Below, piece by piece: positions 1 through 12,600 of a DNA stretch of 29,498 bases (its first letter is position 1; the number at the start of each line of letters is the position of its first letter). The position numbers and the translations under genes were made by a program. The notes below the pieces were generated by a model. That model made no database searches. It was not told the DNA's origin and saw only the letters and a program-made list of their open reading frames with translations. Origin of the DNA: a virus. Where the stretch lies: IMG/VR virus record IMGVR_UViG_3300020160_000171, positions 1 through 29,498 of that record. One strand, written 5' to 3'.

Positions 1-627
1 TAGACCAGTAGCACCAGTAGCTCCCTGTGGGCCAGTAGCACCTCCAGGATCACCAGTGTCTCCTTTAGGACCAGTTGCACCTGTTGCGCCGTCTGGACCT
101 GTAGCACCTGTTGCACCTTGATAGCCGGTATTACCAATCGGACCTTCAGGGCCTGTTGCGCCATCGGGTCCTGTAGCGCCTTGTGCGCCAGTAGCACCGT
201 TAGGGCCTGTTGCACCTTCACCAGTTGCTCCTTGAGGACCAGTAGCACCTGTACTGCCAGTAGCACCCTCAGGACCAGTTGCACCTGCGCCGGTTGCACC
301 CTCAGGACCAGTTGCGCCAATATCTCCTGTAGCGCCTGTACTACCGATATTTCCGGTTGCACCTGTTGAACCGTCAACACCATTTAATCCATTGGATCCA
401 GTTGCTCCTGTAGGACCAGTAGCACCTTGTGCGCCAGTAGCACCTGTTGAGCCTGCTCCTGTAGCACCTTGCAAACCTGTTGCACCAGTTGATCCTTGTG
501 CCGATGCTTGAATTTGTGCTTTAAAGTCGCTAAAAACTACTTTGTAGTTGGTTCCGCTAGAAACAACAGGAAATATTGTTTCGTCCGTTACGTTGGTTAA
601 TGTTGATAATTGTGATATTTTTGCCAT
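1..627 (-). CDS. Collagen-like tail fibre protein (3' end outside window)
   Basis: An open frame of 209 codons starts at the ATG at 627-625 and runs off the left edge without a stop. Residues 1 to about 46 are non-repetitive (start [10 protein letters not shown]) and probably form an attachment or trimerisation head. From about residue 47 on, the protein is Gly-X-Y repeats dominated by GAT, with GPE, GPD, GPQ, GAQ and GST triplets. The Gly-X-Y phase slips where one or two residues are missing ([22 protein letters not shown]). Thr-rich Y positions and few prolines are typical of bacterial and phage collagens, which form trimeric rods. The gene starts one base after the stop of the giant tail gene, with only a weak TAGG ribosome site, so it is probably translationally coupled and late expressed. 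Inferred role: a thin fibre or connector on the baseplate or tail-fibre network. The C-terminal tip, which would show receptor-binding features, is not visible. Confidence 0.88.
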   Translation of the reverse strand, partial: MAKISQLSTLTNVTDETIFPVVSSGTNYKVVFSDFKAQIQASAQGSTGATGLQGATGAGSTGATGAQGATGPTGATGSNGLNGVDGSTGATGNIGSTGATGDIGATGPEGATGAGATGPEGATGSTGATGPQGATGEGATGPNGATGAQGATGPDGATGPEGPIGNTGYQGATGATGPDGATGATGPKGDTGDPGGATGPQGATGATGL

Positions 628-628
628 G

Positions 629-3600
629 TTATAAACCTATTAAAGGACTTCCTGTCTCGCTGTCCAGAGTATCTCCAAATTCTAATGTTAGATATTGATC
701 TGTTGTGGTGTTCTGACCATAGTAATATTTATCTGGCACAAAAGATGGGCTCTCTAACAAGAACTGTGTTTGTGCTGTATTACGTAGATGTACATTAGAA
801 TATTCAAATCCTGTTACCATATCAGACTTAATTACTACTTTGATCTCAGCGTCTTCTCTTGGAAGATCTGCAAGAACTAATACATTAGTACCTGTTATTG
901 AAAATCCTGAAACTATTGTTTCGTTACTAGATGTTCCGTAAGAATTAACTGAATCAGAATCATAAGCAATATCTGTTCTTGTTCTAACATATTCTAAACC
1001 AGGTTTTGTTAATTGACGTCCTTGTACAAATACATCAATCTGATATTGCGTTGAAGTAGATGTGCTAAAAGTCAATGCAGATAGCGTACTTAAATCCCAA
1101 GTTGAAGTTCCATATCTAATATTGTCGTTGCCTGTAGCCCAATAGGTAGTAGCAGTTGTCCAAGTTTTAACAGACTGTTCTACAGGAATTGTTTGTCCTG
1201 CACCTTGGTCAACAACAATAGAACTTTCTTTGTGTAGTGTCTTAACTCCAGTCCCTAGTGTTCCTCTACGTAGACTACTTAGTTTATTGCCTTCCATTTT
1301 GTAGAATTCAATACGTTCACCGTTAACAAGTATAATACCAGGACGATAATTTATAGCAGTATTTTGCAGATTTATAGCAGGAATATAAGGAGGGGTTAAC
1401 ACACTAGCGTCTTCTACTGTTATCTCAGTATCTGATGCTAATAAATCAGCAGCTAACTGAGTAGAATTTCCGCTGCTTAGACGTTTATAATGTGTTCTTC
1501 CTAGGTTATCTCTAAAGATTCTATAACCTAAAAGAGATTCGTTTGTTTTATCAACTACACTCATTATAACCACAGTATCAGAACCTTGAACATTTAATGA
1601 CGATCTCAATAGTACTGTTTTTTGATCACTTTCTAATCTGTAGTCAATATCTTTAGTCAACGGTTTTCCGTTTAATTCAACCCAAATATAATTTGTGCTT
1701 AGTGCAGGTCGAGTAAGCCTAAAAATACCGCTGCCATTACCAGGGAATCTTTCTCGTCTAATCAACGAATTATCATGATTAGTAAAAGTGGTGACTTTTA
1801 CTGTGCTCGAGCTAGCAACACTTACTCTATCAGTAAGGATCAAACTTTGTCCTTGAACAATATAATCATGATCACGAAGAATTGTAATAGCAATAGCATC
1901 ACCGATTGAAATTGTATTTTCTGCAAATTCAATTAAATTTTCTTCTTGTCGAAGAGTTAAATTTGCTCCAAAGTTTCTTCTAACACCATTAACATAAACT
2001 TCTAAGTGTGCCATGTCTGGCAGACCCTGCGGATAATCGTAATGCTGTTCAAAAGAGAATGTCAATTGATTTGCTTCTGCAATATAGTAAACCGTATCAG
2101 GAGGACTTAATCTTGTTCCATTCTTTTCTACAACAATTTGACTATGCAACGGGCCAATTACCCCAGGAGGTTGCGATAAAGTAAACGTACTGGTTCCTAT
2201 ATTTGCAGTGAAGTACTCGTCATTTACTTCGCTAAACGCTTTATGCTCACCACCGAATGCCCAGACTTGCAGTACATCTCCATAGTTTAGATTATTAGTA
2301 AATCTTACAATTGCTCTACCTGTAGTTCCTACCAATATATAGCTAGTCGATTTAACTCCGTTAACTGTGACATATGCACTGTTGATGTTATTCTTGCTGA
2401 CTGCTAATTCAAAATTATTTCTTCCTGTAGCAGAACTTATAGCATAATGAACTTTGTCTATTAGATTTTTTCCGCCAACATTCATGGTAGTAATTGACAT
2501 AAATTGAGGCGTAAACGATGTTTGCCTAAACGCATCAAAGCTACCTTGCCCTGCATACTGCCAGTTTCCGCCATTAATAGTGCTGTAAAATACATGACTA
2601 GTATTATTGAGAATTTGTGTGTAGTCTACTTCAACTCCTGTACCATTCGTAGTTCCTGTTCTGCCTGTAGCAATACCTGTAACAAATCCTAGATCACCAT
2701 TGAAGTTTGCTTCGCGCCATGTGTTTTCATAGATCATTTCGACATATTGATCTGTTCCGTTGCTATACAAAGTAACTTCGTATTGATATGCAGGCACTGT
2801 CGGTGATTGATTTCTTTTATTATAGTGTGAACCTTGGAATCTTAATCTCCAATATATAAAATCACCAATAGTGCCGTTACTTAGGAATAAGCCAGGAACT
2901 TCCCCTGTATCTAAAGGTTGTCCTGAACTACCTACTGCCTGCCATAAATCACAATACTCAATATAAATTGCAGGCTGAGTTAGGAATCCTAATTGTAAGG
3001 GTGTCCAACTTGAATTGCCACTGCCAAATGTTAGATATCCATTAGTTCCTACGTACACTTCATCGTAGACAAAACCAAACATGTTCCATTCAAATCCTAA
3101 TGAGTACGGACCCGTTGATGTATCATCACCTGCGGTTGATGCTATTGGAAAACTAATGTTTTCTTTTCTTGGAAGAACTTCTGTCGAACTAAAGTACGGC
3201 CCTTGAATATTAATTAATGGGCTGTCTAATAATACAATTTCATTTGTAGTAAAATCGATATCAAAGTCAATGCCATAAGTTAATACAACGCCATCTTTGA
3301 TTACTTCAACTGAACTAATGTTTGGAGGAATAATTCCTATAGAGTATCTGTCATTACCGGCTTCGATATAATATTTTTTATTAACGACAATACCAGTGCC
3401 AGCTTCCGGATAGGTAAAGATATTAATTCCTAAACTATCTGATACTCGACCTGGAAGATTTTCTTCTGGGCCGTAGCTGTTGGTAACACTAACAAATGCA
3501 TCACCATCGATGTTGATATCTTCGTAGTCTTCTGATTTTGTTACGACAAACTTACCATCTAAAGTTGTATAGTAGCCGCCACCTGAAATATATGTATCAA

Positions 3601-6600
3601 GATCGGGATCAACAATAGAACTACTACCGTCACTTGACTGTGTTCTAAAAATTACAGTAGCAGTAGAGTCGTAGATCTTAGTAACTGTTACGGTACTCTG
3701 ATATCCGTTACCAACAAAAGTGGGCATAAAGGCATCAGGATTTGTAGCAGTGCTTCCGTCAATTCTTATTGTGATAAATTTATTAGTTACTGTGTTAAGA
3801 GTTTGAACATAGACGTTAATTGATTCATTTAGCTCAGGAATAAAATCTAGTTGATAAGTGTAAGGATTTGGATTTAAAAATACCACAGTGCCTGTAGTGT
3901 TTGCAACAGTAGATGATGAAAGGCTTACTGCCCACTGAGAAACACTACCACCTTTATAAGTAGACGAGGTTACTGTGTAAATTGTATTAGTTGTTAATGC
4001 AGTGGTTGTAGATCCAACTTTAACTGTTTTAACATCTGGGTAATTAATTAGATCAAAATAGAATGTGCTAGTTGTTGGATTAACATTTGAAGAATTAAAC
4101 TTAGCTGATACTCTTGGTCCTTTTATTAGATAGGCACGTTCTTCAGGAATAAAATCATCCCAGTTGTTTATACCAAAAGGTAAGGTGTCAAATCCGCTAG
4201 ATAAGCCGAAAGGTAAAGTATCAACTGTTACTCCTGGATATTCTAACCCGTTCATTAACAGCGTAGCTGTATTTCCAGGCATACCAGAGGTAGGCTCATA
4301 ATAATCTCTAATTCTATCTATTGCGTTATATAAAGACGTCTCTTTACGATATTCAATTGTTATTTCAGTACGTTTAGGAATGATAGTATCAAACACTAAA
4401 GAACCGTATTTTTTAGTGTATCCTCTAAATTTTCCAGTAAAGGTATTGATCGAATAATCGCCTGACAATACTCTTATACCATTGAGTTTAACTGTGATAA
4501 AGTTTTTATCTGGGTTTGGTGCCCATGTTAATTCAAACTTGTTAGTTAACCCAGATGCAATGAATTTATCTTCAGCATCTTTAGAAGTGATTTCGTTATA
4601 TCCTGCAACTCGATCAAATTTTATTTTGATAGTACTTGATCTAACTTTATTGTTTGACATAACAACACTGATTTTAGCCGGTGTTAGCGTCGATGGACCG
4701 CCGCCAATAAGATTTATCAAAGGAGTAGCAGTGTAACCAGATCCTGTATCTGTTACAATTACTTGAGTCACTTTACCTAAAGCAATATAAGCCACTGCCT
4801 TAGCTCCGCTGCCAGTGTCGCCCGCTTGTGCAACAATTTCTACTACAGGCGGAGTATCATATCCTGCGCCACCGTTATAGACCTGTACAGACTCAACTGA
4901 ATAGCTATAATTTTCAGCCCAGGCTTTCCACGGATACACTGTTAGTTCTGGTCTACCAAATGTAATAGGTGTAAATTGTTTATTAGTAGTATCATACACT
5001 GAAGGTAAATCAAAGTCTGTAGTTACAGATTGAGTAATATCTGTTGCTGTGTAATTTGCAGAGAAATTTCTTATCTTGGTATGATAAGGTTTCGCCTCCT
5101 CAATATAGCTTTGATAATAACTTTCGTTATTCAGTTTGTATACTGGGCGTTGATCCAAAGATCCTGCATAATTTATAACATTAATAAAAGATGTTTTGAA
5201 TACCCAGTCTAAAGATTTTTGTTCTGTTAGAGCATACTTAACTAATTTAAAGAATAACAAGTTGTAGTATACTTTCAATTCTCGAACAAAAACATCTTCA
5301 AGTAATCCTAAGAAAATATTGTTAATTTCTTTAATCGGAGTTTGATCAAATAATGTTTGATCGAATCCGGCAATTTGATCAAACCCATAAATTGATTCTG
5401 AATAATTCCATAATGAATCCAATAACTGAATTGTTCCAGCTTCTTGATATACTAGATCGTACTGGCTGTTGTATGTTCCTGAAAGTTGAGTACTAAGAAT
5501 TTTACGCAGGATAATATATCTACCATCGCCCGCATTTCTAATCTTAATATAATTGCCTTCGGGAACATTAACTAGTGCAGATAATTGATATGGTTCATCA
5601 ATAGTTGCTAGTATATCTTGTGCGTTGTTAAATTCATTTTCAACCCAATCAATGTACTTCCAATAAGCTGTAGTATCGTAGCTTTGAGACGAAACTCTAT
5701 AATATTCTTTATTAGTATAGTTCCATTCGTATTTGCTCCACTTATTATTAACGGTAGTGTCTACTGATACAATAACCGTGAACGGTCGAACTGTTAATGT
5801 TGGGGAAGTGATATATCCAGTACCTGCATTAACAATAGTTGTCTTAACAACTTGTCCTACAATGTTAATTTCTGTTTCAACTATTGCACCACGACCGCTA
5901 CCTGCTACAATAACAGTTGGGCCAATATAGTTTTCTGATGATGAATTTGAAGTTGCTGATTTTAAATTTGCAGCCTTATATCCATATCCTCTATTAACAA
6001 TTACTACATTAACAATTCTTCCATTTACTACATCACATGTTAATTCTGCTTGTTTTAAATTACGAGTAACAATGCTAAAATCTCTTTCAATAAGATCTTC
6101 AACTAGAAAATCATATTGTCCCAATAAAGGATTAGGAGGAGTGTCTTTATTCAAAAATCTAGTTAAATTAACATAGTCAACAATATTATTCTTTTTAAGT
6201 ATATTATTTGCATACTCAACTAAAACTCGAAGAGCACCTTGTTTGTTTACAAATACTGTCTGTCTCGGTCTAATTCCTATACCGTATCGATTTCTAACTG
6301 ATAATGTTTCATCAGGAATAGTATTATTTGAACTATCTATTCCTACTAGACTATCTAATATTTTGTTAATTAGTTTTTTGGGAGGTAGACTTGACTTATT
6401 ACCTTCTTGTAATAATAGCCACTCTGTATGTTTGTTGTTAATATTTTCAATTGTATCTAAATTAATTGATAGATTAATTTTTGTTCCAACAACACTTTGT
6501 TGCATATTAGTTAGCATCACTGCATTTTCAGCAATCATACTTGCAAATTTAATTCCCTGTGCTTTAGGATCTGCAATTATTGTTGCAACAGTATAAGCAC

Positions 6601-9600
6601 TGATCTTTCTTTGTGCTCCTGTGGGAACTGTAGTTTTATTTTTTACCCAGAAATAATAAAAATTACTGAAAGAGTTAGAAATAGGATCCCATACTTGTTT
6701 TACAGATATAACTGAGTTGTCAGGAAATTTTGGTTGTCCGCTGATTCCTTGTGCAAGGCCTTCGTTGGTATCTGAAATTGCCGACCATTGGCTAGGTAGA
6801 TAAGGAGTGCCTACCCATTCGTAGACATCAACCATAGACCCTGGGAACATACTGTTCCAGTTATTTTTTCTAAATTCTAGTTCGCCTTGTTCGTATTGCG
6901 TATATTTTATTGATCCTAGATCCCACCATAGTTCACCAACGTGCTCATCTAACCAGTTAGCAGTAGTATCTGCAGATACTCCCGGTACTCCAATTGAGTA
7001 AATTGCAGGATCAAACAATGATTTATAACGCAATTCTTGATCTGCTAGTCCAGAAATTTTACCCTTAATTGGATCAATAATTTCTAGATAATCAACAATA
7101 CTGTCTAATTCTGTATCAATGGTCTTAACATTTTTAATTTTATCTAGATCCACTAGCTCTGATTCTTCTCTTAATGGGTACCAACTATCTAAACTATTAG
7201 ATTTAGATTCATAAAGATACAATGCACCCGATTGATTATCTGTATAGTCTTGTCCCGGAGCTCCAATTAATACATAACTATTTGAGGCAAATATGCTCTT
7301 TCCATATACTTGATTTGTTGTTACTCTATTGTCAAATAATTCTTCAGCAAATACAAATTTTTCTTGTTTACGTATAAAAGTAAACACAGCACCCGAATTT
7401 CTTACTGTAGAATAAAATCCCACTGTTCCTGAATCAAAGGTTGTAGCAGAATCTCTTGGTGTACTCTTTGGGTCAAGTATATATTTTGGTGATCCTGATT
7501 TTTGTTTTGAATATGTGTCAAATGTTAGGTACGGACGATGAGTTGAACCAATACTAGACACTATCAAAGTTTTTCCATCAGGCGATAAACTCATATTAGC
7601 ACCAAAATCATATCCGTTATCAACAAACGGATTTGAAATAATCTGCGACAATGCGTAGTCAACTAGGTCTCCTAACGAATTATATTCTGCTTTAAACACA
7701 AAAATTTTGCCAATTTTTCCGTTATCGCCTAATGCTTTAGGAGCCGAAATATAAAGATAGTCGCCGTCGCCGTCTAATAGTATTTTTTCTCCAAAATTGT
7801 CACCAACTTTGACATGACTAGATAAATCAGCGTCGGTAATATCTTTTGTGATAATAGTAGAATTAGGGAGGAATGAAGTTACTCTTACATAGCCGCCGCC
7901 TAGAGCAGATACTGCCGATCTTTTAACAGTTCCTTTGTTTAACGCTATACTATGACCAAATCTATCACCCGTTGCAGGAATAAAATCTACCTGTCCTGCA
8001 AAATCGACTAATGTACTAGTAGATACAACATTAGTATTTAGATCAAGTGTACTATAAAATACTGTTCCAGCATTGTTATTAAATCCTGGAGCTGATACAA
8101 TAACAAACTTAGCAGAATTTGTATCGGAAGCCACAGCAACGTCCCAACCAAATTGTGCATACGACTGTGGTAGAGGACTGGTAAACACTGCCCTATCAAT
8201 AGCTGCCGCATTAGGTTTTTCAAAATCAAATTTAATAAGCTGGATTAGTCCCTCTTCAATTTTGTTTGACGCAGTATTATTAATATTCACTACTGTAAAA
8301 TAACTAGATGTATTGCTATACTTAACGTGTGATGCCTTAGGAGCACCTACGACTGCCCAACCGCTGCTTTCATCAAATTCAATTGATTGACCGAACATAG
8401 GAACATTTGTTCCGGTAAAAAATGTTGAGATAGATGATGGATTATTATTTCTGCTGCCAGCATAAACTAGTCCGTCTGTGCCTTTCCCTGTTTTGTTGTA
8501 GGCATACAATCTGCCGTAAGACGGAGATAATGTTGATTTATAATCAGGTGCAACAACAATTAATTTACTACCGTCAGTATTTCCAACAATTGAATATCCA
8601 TATCTTTGATTACCATCGGCTCCAAAATTATCAGGTGATCCGTAAAGAGTAGAATCAAAATTATTATTTTTTTGATACACTGCCCATTTGTCTGATCCAT
8701 TGTTATCTATCCAAACTTTTTCTTTGTCTTTGAATCTGTCAAAAGTTGGCAGATATACTAGGTCGTCAAATGTATTAAATCTAGAACTAACAAATTTAAA
8801 CAGTAGTCCCACCGACGGGTCAAACGGGATTGTTAAGTCTGTTAACTGTGACTGTACAATAACTTGATTTAAATCTGTAACAACATCAACAACAAATACT
8901 CCGTCAATGTACGGATCGAACTGAGAAATACTTATTATATCACCGGCAGATAAATTATGGAAAGAATCTGTAGTGACTATTAACGAGGTTCCTGGAATAT
9001 AAATTTCAACATTGATAATTTTAGAAGATAGTTGAGTATATCGATAAACTCCCCAGTCGCCGTTGTCTTCAAATCCGATCCATACAGTGTTACCGTCTTT
9101 GAGTGTTCTGTTATTAGCAATGTCTAATAAACTATTTCTATTATATGCAGTAGCAGTTACATCATCAATCCTCACATACCCAGCTACGGGTAATGTGCTG
9201 GCTATACTACTATATTTTTTTGTAACGGAAAAAGGACTATTATTGTAATTATCAGGTTTTATTAGTATATCTTTTTCTTCAATGTACGAAATATAATCTT
9301 TAGTAACTACAGGTTTTGTCTGAACAAAATTAATAATTTGAGGATTTTCTTTAAATTCTGATTCGTTTAGAATAATTTCAAATGATTGGTCTGTACTAAA
9401 TGATCCATATTCGCCAATACGCACCGCCCAATCTTCATAAAAATCTATATAGCTTCCTTGGGAAACTACGCTGGCCTTGCTTAATCTGTCAATTGTATTA
9501 CGTGTGCCTTTTTCTTTAAGGAACCCTTGATAAAATTTATACTGACTAATTGCATTAGTAAAGATATTATCAAGATAAGGTCTTGGAGTATATCCAATAA

Positions 9601-12600
9601 GATGCTGTGCTAGCGACTGCTGACTTTGATCAAAATTATCAATATCTAGACTATAAAAATCATCGAACTGTGCAATTTTATAATCAAAATTTGGTAAGAG
9701 CTCTGCTACAGGTTTACTACCTAGGACCGACCATTCGTTAAAATTAAATGTGTCCGCTCCGATGCTTTTGACAATAGCGGTATAATAATTTCCTGCATAA
9801 AAAACAACATCACTGATTGCGTAGTCGGTGTACGGAGACCAAGATTCTATTTCTGCCTCGTCATAGATAAACCCTGGACTGAATAAGTCTCCGTTCCAAT
9901 TATCTGTAATAAATCCAGAAAGTTTAATTCTGCGTTGTCTGTATCCCGTTTCTACATCATAAATCACATCATTAAAAAATGTGTAATTGTTTAATACTAG
10001 AGTATGTTCTTTCTGAATTAAATTTAATCTTGCAAAATAAATTCCGTCAGTTGTATTCAAAGTCTTTAATGTAAAATCATTTTCTTCTCTGTAAGTAGAA
10101 ATATTTTTACTAGACAGTACTGCGCCGTCTGCTTTTAATACACTGTATTCGTAAAACACGTTGGTTAAACTATCAACAACTGCTGAAGAATTTTTAAATT
10201 TTAATTTGTCTGCAAAAGGACTTAGTGTTATTACACTATTAACTGCCCAATTTTGACTCGACCAATAAATTAATTCTTTTGCTGAGAATTTCCAATCAAC
10301 TACTTCTTGAACTTCTTTACTATATTCGTCAAATATTAGACCTTCAGATTCTAACCAACGTCCATATCCTAACAACACTGCATAGATATCTGTAATACTA
10401 TTATACTCTGTCCCGTAAGGAATTAGAGTAACGACTTTTTCAAACTTCTTAGGAGTTTTAATTGTAATGCCACCAATTTTAGGTAGCTCAACTAATGCCT
10501 GAAAGTTGGCCGTATTAAATGTAGTTCCAGAGTTGTGGCTTACTTTGACTCGATAGAACCTTTCAAGATGTCTTACAATTTGTCCTTGTTTATAAAATCT
10601 ATAACCATCGTTAGTACTAACTGAGACAGTATCAAATCCTGACATAGGATTTGAAGCTGAAGGGGCCCAATCAACAAAAGGAGAACTTTTCCCTCCAATT
10701 GTTACTGCTGGATCAAGTGTCGTAAACACTGGCATATAACAGTTGAAGTACGGATTTTGTGTGTCGTAACCTTTAATAGAGTAACCCTTGTCTGTTTTTT
10801 GTACAATTACTCCGCTAACACCTATGCTCTTTACTGGACTGCTTTTATCAAGAAATATTGAATAGTCGCTGTTTGCAAGAAAAACTCCAGGACTTGCACT
10901 TGAAGGACTTACACTGTCGATAACTATTTTAAATTTGTCTTTGTTAACAAAGCCGCCAATTTTATGTGTAAGTTTTGAATACACAAAAGAAGTATCTGTT
11001 TTTAACTTTTCAAGATAATTTCTATTCTTTTGTTTACCTGCTTCAATTAAAAATACACTATATCCAGCTGCTAGTAAAGGTGCACCATCAACTATATCTT
11101 GATAAAATTTTAAAACATCAAAACTATGAAAGTCTACATTATCACCGTAGGTATATTGTCCTGCTAAATTCTTTTTAGTTCTACTAGTATCAAATAATAA
11201 AGAACTATAAGAAGACGGATTTGATAATGCCATTAAAATTTGTACGGCAAATGGCCATAAACTGCTGCGCCTCCATGCTGTTTCTACAGGCCCTTGATCT
11301 CCAAATTCCCAATTAGTATCAGTGGATTGATAATCAACACCTGTAGCAATGTTTACCTGTGTTGGCATTAACAAATTACCGTTATCGTCAACTGGGATAA
11401 TATTTGACAGTCCTGGTCTTGCATACAAGGGATTAATATCTGTGTTTATAGGATCTTTAATTAACCCTTGTTCTAAGTCATTCCACAAAATTGTATTACC
11501 TAGTGTGTATGGCGCAGGTCCGTATTCAGTTTCCCACCATTCGGGTTGTTCTCTAAATCCTAACATTTCCCAAGGATGCGTATGTGGACGATCTGTGTCA
11601 AAGAAATATTTGTAAACAGCTCTCCATCCTCCAGGCAATGGCATCTTAGTTATTAGATCTTTTCCTGATTTTACATTCCAGGTTTTAGGATCATCGCCGG
11701 CTGTGGCATTCTGTGAGAAATTAAATCCGTAAAAAGCATCCCATTTTAAAAATTCTCTTGCAAGAATAGAATTAATTTCTTTTGGAGAATAATCATTAGT
11801 TCTAAATGCTCCTGGAAAAATTTTATCAATGTTAACTAGTTCAGGATTATATTGAATTTTAAGATTGTTATATATTCTACGTTCATATTCAAGGATAACT
11901 GCATCTCGGCTATCACCAAATGCAATTATGATACTACCGTCATGTCCTTGTATCACTGTCTGAGGTTCTACATAAGTATCGTCAATGTAAATTTTTGGTT
12001 CAAACTTAGGGTACAATCCTAACTTTGTAGGTGTAGGTGGTACATAGCATCCTCGAGTACTGGCATAATCGTCTACTCTAATTACATCGCCCTTAGTTAA
12101 AGGTATTTTGATATGTACATTTGACTCATATAGATCAAATTCATACTCAGTACCGTGTACTAGTTGTATGGTATTTCCATTAGTATCAGTATAATATACA
12201 ATAACCGATCTTTCAGAAAGCTCAGTAAGATTAAAATTAGATAGTAAAGAATATACTGTATTTCTACTATCAGTTACTGTGTAATTTCTAGTAACTGCAT
12301 CTGTACCATACCCTATCATGTCGCTCATTGAATACGGGAACATGATGTCTTTATTTGCATTAACATTATAAAGAGCAATATCAAGTGCCCGAGACGGCGT
12401 ATAGACTCCGGATAAATTTGTTATTTGATCAATCAATGCCAATTTAAATTGATTGTAATGTTGACCTACTAGTCTTGTAGCAGATATTAAATTAAACTCG
12501 TCATTGGCAATAAAATATCCGGCAAACGCCAAGGGATTTTTATTAGAAATTAATCGTGTGCCGTATGCTGAAAGATTTGATATATCTCTTAGATTACTCG

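Noticed and set aside
118-369. Cys-, Ser- and Thr-rich 83-residue reading frame on the plus strand
   Set aside because: It is the antisense reading of the collagen-like Gly-Ala-Thr repeats; the composition follows from the repeat, and there is no ribosome site.
1-500. Closely spaced short DNA repeats that could suggest a CRISPR array or variable-region cassette
   Set aside because: They are degenerate 9-base codon repeats of Gly-X-Y, without unique spacers of constant length. No cas gene and no reverse transcriptase are in the window.
726-733. GATAAATA on the minus strand about 100 bases before the collagen-like gene
   Set aside because: It lies inside coding sequence of the giant gene. In DNA this AT-rich the seven fixed bases are expected many times by chance in the window.
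8038-8229. Small minus-strand frame inside the giant gene
   Set aside because: It overlaps the propeller coding region in another frame and has no start signal of its own.
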